Assembly: GCA_963693365.1 (NCBI GenBank)
Contig: CAVNZM010000013.1
Location: 4,960,001-5,024,000 of the forward strand
DNA length: 64,000 nt
Direction: 5' to 3'
Source: Amoebidium appalachense
Taxonomy: Eukaryota; Ichthyosporea
Positions 1-20,570 of this stretch are shown piece after piece. Numbering within the stretch: position 1 is the stretch's first letter; the number at the start of each line of letters is the position of its first letter. The notes under the pieces were generated by a model. That model was not told the origin of the DNA and made no database searches. It saw only the letters and a list, made by a program, of their open reading frames with translations. Made by a program: the position numbers and the translations under genes.

Positions 1-48
1 GCTTCTCATCGTGTATGCATACTTCGTAGCATGTTCCGCATTCAAACC
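1..48 (-). repeat. Interspersed repeat copy, truncated by window edge
   Basis: Reverse complement of the left end of the family found at 26820 and 32070: CTTCTCATCGTGTATGC, TACTTCGTA and CCGCATTCAAA, followed at once by a poly-C run (poly-G in repeat orientation). Confidence 0.8.
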
Positions 49-99
49 CCCCCCCCCCCCCCCCCCCTTTTTTTGGTGTCTTTCTGTTTACATGCACAG

Positions 100-1372
100 G
101 CACATGCCGAAAGAGCACGCGCACAGGCGCGTGCCTACCGGGAGAGCCAAGCACCTCGGTCAGCCCCCCAACCCGCGAAGTCGAACCGGTCCGGGCCAGC
201 CTCTTTTAAAGCAAAAACCACCCCACGGCTTAACGGAACGAGCATCTCGGGCCAACAATCAAGTCGAACCGAACTGCAATCGCCGGCCCGAACCAAGCAA
301 GATGCACCGTCGACGCCAGTAAAACCGCCGGCAAAACCGCCTTCAACACCAATACCCAGCTTGACGTCTTCACAGGCTCAACAAACCCAAAAACAGAAAA
401 AAAGAAAACACGATCATGTATCGAGTAGCGAAGGAGAGAGTGAATCGGACGAAGAGTCTGTCGGTGGGAACGGGGACTTCCCTGAGAGGAAAAGCACAAA
501 GAGAGCAAAGTCGGAGCAGAGGAAGGAGAGAGGGGAGGGTCCGGCGCCTGTGTGGAGGGGGGAGGAGTGTGGTGGTGGTGGAGAGAAGGAGCAGGGAGAG
601 GGGGTGTGTGTGAGCAAGAAGCAGAAGGTGGAGCAGGGGACGAAGAAGAGTGCTGGTGAGGACACAGGTACACACACACACACACTCGCGTGCGCGCGCG
701 CACACACACATGATTGCACCTACAGACACACACATACAAGCCATGCAGACATGCAGAGGCGCACATACACACGCGGACACACTTATATACATGCAGGCAC
801 AAGTGCACACATCCTCACTTACTCGCACACAAAAAGCTCGCATACACAGATACACACACACACAAACACAAACACAAATTAAACACAAATACGACATGCA
901 CACACATGCACACAATCACGTTCCCACATCCGCAAGCGTGCGCCCACACGTGCAGATATGCACATTCAAGCGCGTGCGCGCGCGGGAGTCTGCCCCATTC
1001 CGGGTCAATCGAAGCAGTTTCTTGATATGGGATTTCGTTGACCGGTACTGTGAATCACATGGGCCCATTCGAGGATGGGCACTGCTTAACATGCATACTC
1101 TTCATGTGTGCTTTGCACTCTGCATCGTGTTGTCCGTTTTGAACTTATTGCTCGTACTCTGTCACGCATATTAAAGCCCCCGGCGCACGAGTGGGCTCTG
1201 CCTCTATTGCATACGTATTCGTTCACTTTCGCATACGATAACACATCGTGTATTTGTACTTTAACCCTGGCCTGCAATCCCACCCGCTCGCTCTCCGCGC
1301 CCCCATTATTTATTTACCCAAGTGTCCATTCCGCATTCCACCCCCCTCCCCCCTCCCCTCCCCAAACACACA

Positions 1373-1421
<49 letters not shown>

Positions 1422-2374
1422 CGTCGGAAGACAGCAGGCGCAGCCGTGTAGGACGCGCAGGCCGCACGGACAGTATGTCATCTAGCGACGTGGGGTCACC
1501 TTTTCCCGACTCTGAGCTGCTGCATGAGGGGTGGATGTACAAGCTGGGGGATAGGGTGTGGGCCATGAGCTATCTGGATGGAAAGATATACGAGGCGAAG
1601 GTATGGGTGTGTGGGGTGAGGGAGGGGGGGAGGATTGCTGGTGGAGGCGGGAGGGTGGGGGGAGGAAAATGGGTATGATGTGTAGGGTGGAGATAGGATA
1701 GGGGGGGGGAGGGGGGTTGTGAGTTATCTGGATGGGAAGATCTAAGAGCCTTTTTTTTTGGGGGGGGGGGGGGGGGGGAGGGATGAAGGGCATGGAGTGT
1801 GGGAGAGAGATAGGGTCGTGCGCGAGGGGAGGCGGAGGATATGAGGTGTAAGAGGGAGATAGGGTTGGGGGGAGAGAGGGGATGGTGTGTAGGAGGGAGA
1901 TTGGGTTCGGGGGATTGAATATCTGTGCCGGTATTTTGTTGGGTGATGTCACATTACGTCAGTTATAGCGTGACCGACTATGTCAAAGATCATCCTGCAG
2001 ATGTCACTGAGCGTGATGATTGTTTTTGCCCATTTTTAGGCATTGACCTTATTAGGCATTGCCATATAAGAAAAGCCATGGAATAGTCGGATGGCTTGGC
2101 AACAGTGGGACTTGTCCTAGGATGTGCGAAAAAAAAATTCTTTATCCTTTTTTTTTGTGTGTGTGTGTATATGCCCCGCTCGATCCAGTCACTAAATAAG
2201 GCTAATCGGCTCGTTTCTCATTGGGGTTAACAGGTTGTCAAGCGGCAGCTAATGAGCACAGGGCGTGAAAAGCGGGGTGGCAAATCAGGACCCTCTGCAC
2301 TGTCCAACTACCGGCACATGCCCGTACCCCACTACTACTGTAGATACAAGGGCTGGGGGGAGAGGTGTGTATGT

Positions 2375-2426
<52 letters not shown>

Positions 2427-2662
2427 ATTTGTGTGTGTGTGTATGTCTTTTCGTAGCAAAGGGGGGTTAGGGGCAGGGATGGTTGTGTCTATGAAGAGGT
2501 GGAAATGTGGGCCTCGGCAAGTGGAGGGGTAAGAGGTTAGGTGTACCGTAAGGATAAATGCGCGGAGTGTGCACACACACACACACATGTATGTATGTAT
2601 ATTATGTATGTATGTATGTATGTATGTATGTATGTATGTTAGAGGAGAAGGCGGGGAGGGGT

Positions 2663-2693
<31 letters not shown>

Positions 2694-3007
2694 AGGTGGT
2701 AAATACTGGTGTTCATGTACAGATCGATATGTATTCTGTGAGTTGAAGGGCTTAGGAAATGAAAGAGGTTGAGGTTATGTATGTGTCTTTTGGGGGGGGG
2801 GAGGGGGGGGTTGAAGGGGTGAACCCGGTAGGAATGCATCGACCAGGTGCCTGCGCTTCCAGATATGTTTGACATACACACACACTTGACGAACACATTC
2901 AGGCACAAAGCCCACACACAAGCACACGAACACGCACACATGGTGCACACGCATGCGTACACACACATCCACTCGCGGTATTGACACCGACATACACTTA
3001 CACGGGT

Positions 3008-3042
<35 letters not shown>

Positions 3043-3119
3043 CTGCTTTCTGCCATATGCATGCTCGAGTGCATACTGTACACACGCGTGCGCGTGCACA
3101 CACACACACACTTGACACG

Positions 3120-3178
<59 letters not shown>

Positions 3179-3259
3179 CTGCTTTCTGCCATATGCATGC
3201 TCGAGTGCATACTGTACACACGCGTGCGCGTGCACACACACACACACACACACTTGACA

Positions 3260-3329
<70 letters not shown>

Positions 3330-4963
3330 ACATGCACACACACACACACCTGCCTCCGCACGTGACTCCACTAACCGTCCTGCCCTTTCTAGATATGCCG
3401 AATGGATCGAAGAGTCCCAAGTATTTTGCACCGATCCAGCCGCCGGGATAACCGAAAAGACGCGGAAACGGGCCGGAGGGCACGTAGACGCTGTTTCCGC
3501 GTTTGAAAAGCCGCCAAAACGGCAAAGATCTACGTCACAGAGCATTAGTCTGTCAGACGTCCCCTCGGATGTGGATTTGAAGGAAATGTTCGAGGATGAA
3601 AAGGACGGGGAAGAAGGGGAGGTGGTGGTTGAAGAGAAGAAGGATGGGGAAGATGATATGGAGGTGGATGGAGATGAGAAAGAGGATGACAGTAAAAAGG
3701 ATAGGGAGGAGAGGGAGAGGAGGAGGGAGAGGAAGCGGGAGAAGAAAAAGAGGAAGAAGAGCGGAAAGAAGTCGAGAAGCGGAAAGAGAAAGGAGAAGCC
3801 AAAGGTTGAAGAAAGCGAGGGAGTCTCGGAGACGGATAGGAAAGAGGATTTGGATGGGGATGAGAAGGAGGATGAAGGAGTGGTGAAAATAGGGAGGGAG
3901 ACGGTTACTGAAATCACTGGTATGGGTGAACCAGTATCGCGAGAGATAGGAGGTGACAGTATTGGCGAGGAACCTTTAGCCGTGAAAGAGGAAGTGGTGG
4001 GTGATGTTATGGAGGTGGGTGGTGACAGGATGGAGGACGAGGTAGAGAGGAAGGAGGGTGACAGGATCGAGGAAGGTGAAAGAATCGAGGGCAAAGACGA
4101 AAACGCCGCTCTGGAAGATATTGGTAGATTGGACAATGAAATTATGGAGGAGGAGGACAGAAAAGAGGACAACAAGAAGGAACGGAAAGACAGATCCGAG
4201 GGGAAAGAAAAGAAATCCAAGAGGAGCCACAGTAAGAGTCGTGACAAGAAAGGAAAACACAAAAAGAGTAGATCGAGATCGAAGGAGAGAGAACGAATGG
4301 AAGGGGGGAGAATGGAAGTGGAGGTAGAAGTGGAAGAAGAGGAGGAGAGGGGGATGAAGGATAAACCCGAAGATAGCAGCAGTACGGACGCCATTGCCGC
4401 GTGTATGATTTTGGACGAATCGCACACGACGGAGCACCATGAACCGGCAACGCCTACCACGACCAACCAATCATCTGTCCCCGTTTCCCACGGTAACCAA
4501 TCAAGCGCGTGCGTCTCCATGGATACGGATGATGTTGATGTGTCGGGCACGCCTCTGCCCACACCCACTAGCACGTGCAAGAGTATGGATCTGGGAGTTG
4601 AGACGGAGAAGATTCGGGAAGATTCGGAGGGGGTGCAAAATGATGATGGGTTGCAACCGAACAATGGTTAGTGTGATCTCCTTCTCAATGATATATGCAA
4701 ATACATCTTCCCCCCCCTTTCCCCCCCCCCGGTCCCTGTATCAGCTGTTGTTTGTGCTCTCTCGCTCTCTCCTTTCCCATCTTCCCCTCTCCCCTCTTCC
4801 CCTCTCCCTCTCCCTTTTCCCTCTCCCGCCCTGCTGTGCTCTGGCAGTGCTAAACACACCCTGCGTTAGAACACTACGACCTCGTACATGCCATAACAAC
4901 ACACACACACGCAGCAACACGTTTCAGCTTATGCACGCCTCCGTCTGCCGCCATCCCCCTTCC

Positions 4964-4995
<32 letters not shown>

Positions 4996-5673
4996 TTCAG
5001 GGAAACGAAAAAACTGACATCCGTCACCTTCCAGATGCCGCAGTCAGTCACATGGACAGGTTGCAAGATCCTCCCACCGAAACCCAGGGAATAACGATGG
5101 CTGAATCTGGGCTTGCATCTCTACCCTGCCTGAAGGTGTGTGTGTGTGTGTGCGTGTGTGTGTGTGCGCGCAGGCGGGCGGGCGGGCGTATGTGTGGGCG
5201 TGCAGTGTGCGCGCGGGAGGTTATGTGTTTCGGGGGGGGGGGGGGGGGGGGGGGGGGGGATGAGTGTGAGGGAAATGATGATGGTGCACGCGCGCGTGCG
5301 CGCATCAAATGCTAATCTAGAGCGTGTTGGGTGTGTTTGGATGAAAAATGGGGTCGGGTGGGGTTTATGGTGTGAGATTGAAGGCGGTTTGGTTGTGGGT
5401 GTGAATGGGTGATGTATCGGTTGGGTCAGGATGCTGATTGTTCCAAGCTCATTGCGTGACATATAGGTATATTGTTGTGAATGGGGCCCAGTGCGTGGTT
5501 TATTTAATCAAACATGAGCAGACAAACAGGGCTGTTTTTGTGTGTTTTTCTCTTTTGGATTGTGTGAGGAGACTATGGAATATGGGTTTTGTGTCTGCTG
5601 TTCTGACGTAGGTTGTGTTTCCGCGCCTTAGGGTGTTGTCGAATGCCTGTGCTTCTCTTTACATATCTCTCCC

Positions 5674-5714
<41 letters not shown>

Positions 5715-6763
5715 CCCTCCCCTCCTCTCTCTCTCTCACTCTCATATATGCCGCACCCAAATCCACGGGGAATCGAAAAAACCCTACAACCCCACCACTC
5801 CTGTTGGATTGTATTTTCCACATCCCTCTGTTATTGATCGTTAAAAAGGAAAATACGGGAATTACCCGAAGATGGACCCCTCCCTAACAAAATCTCATCT
5901 TGTCCACAGGCTGGGGAACACACTGAAGGCGCCGGATTGGCCGCCGACACCGCACTGGGAGTGAGCACTGGTACCATGGATGACGTGACAACGGACCAAT
6001 CGGACGTGGTCCCAGCACCGCCCAAAGAAGTTCCTCAACCAATGGAAACGTGCCATCAGTTCGATGATCCCGATAATAAATTGGACGGATCGGTGATTCC
6101 GGCGGCGGCGACGACTGTTTCAGGGGTTAAAGAGGAGGATGGAGTTGGGGTTGGGGTTAAACACGAATATGGAGCGGCGTGTTCCGGTTCTGCCCCTCCG
6201 CCGCCACCGCAAACCTCGGAGGAGTGCGAAGTGGTTGTGGTTGACGTTGTTGAAACGGCCCCTTCACCCCTCGAACCGACCCGATTACGAACGAGAAAAC
6301 AGAGTGCTAGCTCGGCTGGAATGGGCCCAGGGGAGGAAGAACAGGAGGAGGATTTGAGTCGACTGACAACTACACGTGGGAGGACGGGTGGAAGCTTGCG
6401 CAGGTGGGTGGGGGTGGGGAGGTGGGAGGGTGGGAAAGGAGATGGGGAGGGAGAGGGGTCTGGAGGCGGGAAGGAAAGGGTAGGGAAGAGAGGGGGGAGG
6501 GGGGAAGGAAAGGGTAGGGAAGAGAGGGGGGAGGGGGGAAGGAAAGGGTAGGGAAGAGAGGGGGGGAGGGGGGAAGGAAAGGGTAGGGAAGAGAGGGGGG
6601 AGGGGGGAAGGAAAGGGTAGGGAAGAGAGGGGGGAGGGGGGAAGGAAAGGGTAGGGAAGAGAGGGGGGAGGGGGGAAGGAAAGGGTAGGGAAGAGAGGGG
6701 GGGTGGGGGGTTTGGAGGCAAGGAAAGGGTAGGGGAGAGGAGAGGGGGAGGGGAGGGTTTCGT

Positions 6764-6800
<37 letters not shown>

Positions 6801-7677
6801 GGTATGCGTGGGCTGTGGGCACATGTATGTGTGGTGTCGTTGGGGGGGGGGGGATGGTGGGGGGAGGGGGGTGGGGGGATGCGGGATGTCTGTACTGTTG
6901 GTGTGATTAATTTCTCCTGCCCTTCTATGGTTCTGACCGCGCTTCTTTTCCTTTCTCGCTCAGGGTTCGAACCATCTCCGAGGACATTGCCGAATGCGAA
7001 GAGGCCGGCCGATTGGCTGCCCTAGCCGCCCTGGGGGGAGAAGCCAACATGGCACCCCCCTCCCTCCGCCGACCGGTGCGAAATTCCACGGCCAAGCCCC
7101 CCCGAAATTCAAAGCCAAAGGGGGATGACGGCGAAGCCAGTGTAGGAGAGCACTCTGCACAAGGCGGGAGCGACGGGGGGTTTGTTCGTCCGGTACGAAA
7201 TTCGGCTTTGGGGAAAAACGGAAAATCGAGTGGTGGTGGGAAAGTCGTGGATGTGGAGGGGGACGGTGTTTCGGTGAGCCAGCAGTCGTCTGGTCATGGA
7301 AAGAGGAAGGGGGGTTCTTCGAAAAAAGGAAAAAGTGGGTCCAGGAGGGATGAGAAGAGGGAGAGGGGGACTCAGAGCAAGTCATGCACTATCTATACGT
7401 CGCGGACTCACAAGCAGAGTTTGGAGAGTGGGGTGACACTTACGAAGGAGGAGTTTAAGGGGGGGGGGGGGGGGGGGGTCCGGTTTGTGTGGGTGGGTGT
7501 GTGTTTGTGTCTGTTTCTGTGCGTCTGTGTGTCTCTGCAAATAGCGTATATTGTGAGGGCATATAAACTACTCTGATGATTGGATTTGTTTAAGAACCTT
7601 CTTCCTGAAGGTTTCGATTTTCAAATTCTTTTCCTTCGATCTCTTCCATGGTTGTCGCCCTGTGATGCATATATCCC

Positions 7678-7729
<52 letters not shown>

Positions 7730-8087
7730 ATACACTCGCACACGCACACGCACCCCCTTTGTCGTTCCGAATTTGTAGTGTGCTTCAGTTCTTTTCTTGT
7801 GTCCGATATCTTGGTTTAATCTCACCCATGTCCCTTGGTTGCATCCCTCCTACCCCAATGTGGGGGGAGGGGAGGGGGGGGGGGGGTAGTGGGGGGTACC
7901 ATGTTTCATTCCGCCTCACGGTGTTTCTAACACTGTTTTTTTCCCCGTGTGTGTGTGTGTGTGTGTGTGTGCCCGTGCAGGTGTCTCACAAGTACGACAA
8001 GAATGGGGTGACGATAGCCGACGAGCACATCCACGAGGTCAAGCACACGGTGGAGGATCGAGTCACTAACCAGCGCACAACAAACAG

Positions 8088-8144
<57 letters not shown>

Positions 8145-8641
8145 GTGTGTGTGTTTGTGTGTGGGAGGGAGGGGGAGGGGGTTAGGGTGGGTGGGTGAGT
8201 GGTTTGGTGTGGTAAGGGGGTGGGTATGTAGTTTGATGCGTTATATTGGTCGGTGTGTGGGTGGTGGTTATGTGGGTGGACAGGCGGGTGGGTGGATGGT
8301 GTGGTTGTGTGGGTGGACGGGCGGGTAGTGTGATCGGCTGGGTGGGTGGGTGGCTTGTTCGGTGCGGGGGTGTGTAGTGTATGTTTGCGTGTGATTGTGT
8401 GTGTGTCTGTTGTTTGGTGGGTGGGTGGGTGTCTCGGTTAGTCAGTTTGTGGATTGTTGGTTATGTGGTGTTTTTTTTGTGTCCGAGGAGGCAAGATGAT
8501 TTGGTTGCCAGGAATAGCAAAAATCTGGACAAGATGCTGACTTTGAGGGCTAGTCCTTTTTGTTGTTAATTGTTGTTTTTGATTTGTTAAAGAATTGTGT
8601 GTGTGTGTGTTGGGTAGGGGTGGTGGTGGTGGTGTGTGTGT

Positions 8642-8700
<59 letters not shown>

Positions 8701-10621
8701 ATACGCTTTTCCCTTTACTGGTACTGGCTTCATATTTGTTTCTCTCTCTCTCTCTCTCTCTCTTTTTTATTCGAATCAAATATGTTGACTTAACCACTCA
8801 ATGTCCCTCCCGGACTCACCTACCCCCCCCCCCCCCCCCTTTTCTCTCCCCATCCCTGGCACACACACACACACACACACACACCGTGCAGTGTTGTCGT
8901 GCACGAACGAGAAACCGATCCCCATTGACGAACTGGAGATGCGAATGGAAGAACTGCGGCGGCAATACATGGAACATAGAATGGAGCTGGCACGGCTAGA
9001 CCGCCTCAAACACTCGAAGAAACGCCACAGCCACCACCACCACAGCAACCACAACCATTCTCTGGCTCACCAACACACGGCGTGGCCCCGCACCCCGGTC
9101 CTTGGTGCACATTCCTCACCTCGCATTGGCCAATCAGACGCTTCCAAGGCACATTCCTCCCCTCGCATTGGCCGATTGGACGCCTCCAAGGCGCATTCCA
9201 GCCCTGGTGCCTTTGCGTCTTCCGCTGTGGGCCGCGGACGCTCCCCTGTGTGTGAGATCAAACACGATCCGATCACAATTGCGCCGCAATCGGCAGAATG
9301 CAAACCTGTCGTCCCAACCGACTTTGCACCCGATTCGGGTCCGTGCGAATCCGTTGGTTGCAACCACGGCGCCGCTACTTCACCCCAGAGCAGCGTTGGA
9401 ACAACCAACCCGCCCGTTCGACCTCTAGAGCATGGTGTTCCACCCACCGCCGCCGCGCCGTCTGTCCAATCAGAGCCCGCGATCGCTAGTGCGCCGCTCA
9501 CCGACAGCGCGATGCAGATGGACCCGCCGTCGTTTTCCACCCAACGGCCGTTTGAATATCTCGCCCACGAACGCCCCCACGCACACGCACACGGGAACAT
9601 GGAGCACGCGTTTGCGATTCCCGACCACATGCAAACAGTGGGTTTCCATCATCCAATGGAATCCATGCCCCACCCCATGTACGGTGGCATCATGGTGGGG
9701 GCAACGGAGGTGCTCAGCCCCCTGCAGGCAATATGCGCTGCGATCGATTTGATTGGCTCGATGGACGCCGCAATGGCCCAATCGGGCGGAGGCGATTCGG
9801 CAGTCGGCGGCGGTGATAATGGGTGCGTGACGGCGAACCAACCGGATTGTATTACTAGTGGTGGTGCCGGTGTGATGAACGGGCCATATGTGGTTGACGG
9901 GCCGGGGGAACGATTCGGGTCGTCAACCCAGATCGACACGAGCCCGGAAATGTCCGCTGAAATGATGCCTACAACAGCTGACAAAGCTGTGCCTACGGAG
10001 ATTTTACCTACAGGGGAATTCAACCCCGTCTCTTCGAATGACCCGTTGGGTGGCCAGGCTAACGGGCCGGTTCAGCCCGATTTGAATGTCGTTCCCGACC
10101 CGGCCCATTCAGCGCACAAAATTGAGCTTAAGGTGCTGCCGTTGCATCCGCCCTTTAACGATCTTCCGCTGGCACACTCGTCGCCAAACGTGTGGGGACA
10201 TTCCTTCCCTCCAGGGCGCACTTACACCAACGGGGAGGGGAATGTGTTTTCTGGGGATAACACCTTCCTATCCCCCGTATCCCCAAGCCTCACTCCCGGG
10301 TTGGCGAACGGCCCGTGTGAGGTTCCTCCAATCGCAAAAGTTTCTGGAACGTCCAATCAGGAAACAAAAGCGTCATGCGGCCTGTTGAAACGTTTTGGGA
10401 ATGCCGTTTTGGGCGCGGTGCATTCCAGTGAGCATTCCATGCATACCGCAGATTCCCAAGCATGGAATCAGCCTGACAGTGGGGTGGTCGAAGGGTTAAA
10501 TCTTCCGCACGAAACTGTCAAGGTGGTTATGATAAATGATGGGGTAGGGGTGGGTGTGGGGGGAATGGGTGTGGTGGAGGGGGAGAATGTTGGTGTTGGC
10601 GTGCTGGTGATTACTGAATGA
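100..10621 (+). CDS. ARID4-like chromobarrel-domain nuclear protein, 5' incomplete
   Basis: Spliced model: 100-667, 1422-1600, 2234-2364, 3393-4666, 5035-5135, 5910-6403, 6964-about 7459, 7981-8089, 8892-10621, stop TGA. Phases match at every junction and the total is exactly 1694 codons, so about 1693 residues are visible; the start lies left of the window. Residues about 225-305 form a chromobarrel fold: GDRVW...YEAKV, then YYCRYKGW joined across the intron at 2364/3393 to [13 protein letters not shown]. The YEAK and GW..RY.EW pattern is closest to ARID4/RBP1 chromobarrels (known Sin3-HDAC subunits); MRG15/MSL3 is the alternative, but no MRG domain follows. The rest is low complexity: a Lys/Arg/Ser-rich N-terminal part with basic clusters, a Glu/Lys/Arg-rich exon 4, and a helical [17 protein letters not shown] segment followed by a His-rich stretch. 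Nuclear chromatin role is inferred. The donor at 7460 is not canonical. ATG 1475 could instead start a separate shorter gene. Confidence 0.7.
1010..1180 (-). repeat. Interspersed repeat copy, inverted
   Basis: Reverse complement of the repeat seen at 24785-24945 and 26820-27000: shared blocks GATGGGC(A/T)CTGCTTA, TATGCATACTC, TGCA(T/C)TCTGCATCGTGTT and GTACTCTGTCACGCAT. It lies in the intron 668-1421 and ends next to a short C run. Copies at 1-48 and elsewhere belong to the same family. Confidence 0.75.
2377..2425 (+). repeat. Poly-G tract, 49 G
   Basis: Uninterrupted G run just inside the intron that starts at 2365. A second shorter G run (about 2668-2692) and a (TATG)n tract (about 2588-2640) follow in the same intron. 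Confidence 0.95.
3009..3327. repeat. (CA)n microsatellite with tandemly duplicated 136-bp unit
   Basis: CA repeats flank two nearly identical copies of a unique segment beginning GGCTGCTTTCTGCC, at 3041 and 3177. The duplication therefore covers the unique segment plus its CA tail. It lies at the 3' side of the chromobarrel gene intron 2365-3392. Confidence 0.9.
6467..6715 (+). repeat. G-rich minisatellite, about 36-bp unit
   Basis: About seven near-identical tandem copies of a unit containing GGAAAGGGTAGGGAAGAG followed by a G-rich spacer. It fills the middle of the intron 6404-6963. The G-triplets could form G-quadruplexes (inference). Confidence 0.9.
8642..8699 (+). repeat. Poly-G tract, 58 G (longest in the window)
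   Basis: Uninterrupted 58-base G run inside the intron 8090-8891. The intron opens with (GT)n and closes with a C tract and (CA)n before the acceptor at 8891. Confidence 0.95.
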
Positions 10622-11085
10622 CAAATGTGTCTATCTACAGATTTCCCTTTGGTTTGGTTTTTATTCATGTATGAGGCATATGAAAGGCCTTTTGGGTGTT
10701 GTGTTTGCGGGGGCTAGGGGTGTATGATGGTTTAACTTAGAATGAGGACATTCCAAAACACAAAACACTTTAACATAATTTTTGGATGAATATTCGGGTT
10801 TTTTGCTTAAGATAAAATACTGGTTTGTGTGTGGTTTTGGCTGATGCAAGAAGTCCGAGCGAGAGACTTGACATAACCGTCAAAATACCAACGAATATCT
10901 AAATTCAGTAGATGTGATGCATATGCACGTGTCTGGTCCTTCTATGATACTGCAAGATAACCTTTGGATATACGAAAATTTATTATCCAAAGATCGAATA
11001 TATCTCAGCGAGCTCGGCTGGCTCGGCTCCTGTAACAATGTTACTTTATTTGGTGAGACCCCTCCCCCCTCCCCTCCCCCCCCCA

Positions 11086-11167
<82 letters not shown>

Positions 11168-11570
11168 CACAGACACAGTTGACGGGAGAGAGCTAGAACA
11201 TCATACACCACCTCCCCCACGAAGTATTCAAATACACACCCTTCCCATTTTCAGGAACTTTGACCTTGACACATGCATGCGTACACACACGCACACGGTA
11301 TACGAGCATGCATGTACACCACGACACAAAAAGGTAATGAGATTGATTGATATATTACTGGGCACTTGTGCATGCATATGCGCCCTGCGATAGTAAGACA
11401 CAAGTCTTAGAACCGAGGCATTTCCGCAATCGCATACATGCACACACTCAACCACACACACTGCACACAGACCGACACACGCATATGTACACACGTGCAC
11501 ACACACAGTCACAGTATCACGATGTCACAGCCACGCACAAAAAATCACGCACAGTGTCACACACTGTCAT

Positions 11571-11638
<68 letters not shown>

Positions 11639-12402
11639 CACACACGACATGCACGACGACTCCACACACACATTGCATGTGCATGTGTACATGTGCGTGT
11701 GTTTGTGCGGGAATGTTGGTTATGGACCTGCGACCTTAACCCTATGTACGTGCTCATCCTGCTTTAAGTTTGCTAATACATATGTATGCTCGCCGGGAAA
11801 TTTAATCTGGAGTGATGATGATGGGCAATGAAACATAAAGTCAGGACATCAGTCGTAAGTTCAGTTGTCAGAATCCGTGGCCAGCACGTGATCCTCTGTT
11901 GTCTTGCCAATGGTTGTATTCGAACAATCCACTTACTTTCCGAAATCTTTAATCTGTACATGTTGGAATATCGGGTAAAAATATTCCTAGTACAGACGAG
12001 AAACGAGCGAAACGCACGATTGGTTGTTCAACATGTGGTGTTTGGGTGTGGGTTAGTGAGTGGAGAAGGGTGTGTGTGTGTATGTGTGCGTGTGTGTGTG
12101 TGTGTGTGGTGGGGGGGGGGGGGGGGGGGGGGGGGGATTAAGTCTTAGGCCTAGAGAATGTGAATGCATGAATGCGAAAGTATGTGTTAGGTTTGCAAGA
12201 GATTAGTTACAACGCACAGTTTTCAAGCGCTTTGACCTCCAGGCAATATGATCAAAACAAAACAATACCTATATATGCTACCGTATCTGTTACTTACTTT
12301 TACTGCGTCTTGTATTCAAGTTGACGGTTCATATGCATCACATATCTAACGGTATGGTGTCCGAACAACCAATGGTGTGCCGCAATTCATGGCCATAAAA
12401 GG
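10622..12402. other. Intergenic region between convergent genes
   Basis: Lies between the stop of the chromobarrel gene and the stop of the minus-strand lactate permease gene, so both 3' ends point into it. It holds long (CA)n tracts at about 11090-11165 and 11572-11633, a G run near 12110-12136, and otherwise unique AT-richer sequence. No convincing coding exon was seen. I could not assign polyadenylation sites. Confidence 0.6.
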
Positions 12403-19268
<6,866 letters not shown>

Positions 19269-20518
19269 TTTGGGGTGACCTTGTACCTCCCTGGTACCTA
19301 AATTGAGTATATATAAATCAACGTATTAACAAGGAGTGTGGAAGGTAAAATAGAAGATGATATCACTTTCTCAAGTTTTCGTCGGCCAAAAAAACAAAAA
19401 AAAAGAAATGGTAACTGAGAGTGGCCGATGGTAGCAACTGTCTGCACCCCAACCTCAAAAAGGCCCTTCACGAGTGCACGATGTGGGTGCAAGGAGAAAG
19501 GAGAAAGTGATGTTGCGAACACTCAAATGCTCCTGTTGATGGCTTATATACCTGGTTATAGGCATCCCCGCAGCCGTAACGGGCTACATTTATACGCAAT
19601 CTGATCTATTTACTCAAGTGCACGTGGCTTTCTACGTGGTTCTATGAGTTCCAAGCTCCGGTAGAAATGTACCGTTTGCATGCTGGCTTCAAAAATAACA
19701 AAGATCTATTTATCAGATAAGCCAATCATCTGATTGCAATAGATTGTTTGCGCAACGACTTGGATAACTCCGCCAATCAGAACAAACCGCCCATAAATGG
19801 CTTGCAAAACTTTAATTAAATTGGTAGATTACACAAAAGGCTCATCGGTACAGCACCTTGTTTGGCTCAATCAGCACCAGGATAAACCAATCAGGTATTA
19901 GAGCTCTGTTTTTCTCTTTGAAGCCATGTTGTACGTGTTCGACAGACTGCGACAGTCCGGGACTACGGGTGCACATGCGCGGTCATGGTGCTGGGTGTTT
20001 GTCTTCAATCGGGTGCAACTATATAATACGGCGAATCTACATATGATAACGCCCACATTCTAACAGCTCTAGGGCCGAAACATTTTTTTGCTGAAAACTA
20101 CATATTTAGACCTCTAGTGGCGAAACATTCTCATGGATTCCATAGCCTCGCGAGGCCAAATCAACATCATGCTCTGGCACATGTGCACAAGGGTAAGTAA
20201 GAACTTCATCATGTGCCCGTACATGTGTGCATGATCCACTGGTCAACATTGCACGTGTATGCCCGCCGTGCAGGCTGTTGAATCTCACCTCACGGCTTGC
20301 ACACCCTGTGTTTGCGTGCACGTTGTTTGATGGTCTATATACCGTTCGAATTCTCCGAAGTTTTGACGTCTTAGACACGGCCGCATTTATATTAGTGGAT
20401 AGTACTAATATGCATAATATATTAGTGCACGTATGTACGGCAGGGGAGGCCAAAGCTGGCAGGCCTAGGAGTGGGGGTGGGGTGGGGTGGACAAAGGCAA
20501 AGGGGTATGTAAACGGGT

Positions 20519-20570
<52 letters not shown>

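Noticed and set aside
3120-4664. Long minus-strand open frame (514 codons) rich in Ser, Leu and Cys-Val repeats
   Set aside because: It is the antisense of the Glu/Lys-rich exon 3393-4666 plus a CA repeat. The + strand reading has matching splice phases and a chromobarrel context.
6056-6824. Pro-rich and Ser-Leu-Pro frames over G/C-rich minisatellite
   Set aside because: Translation of the 36-bp repeat on the antisense strand of an intron.
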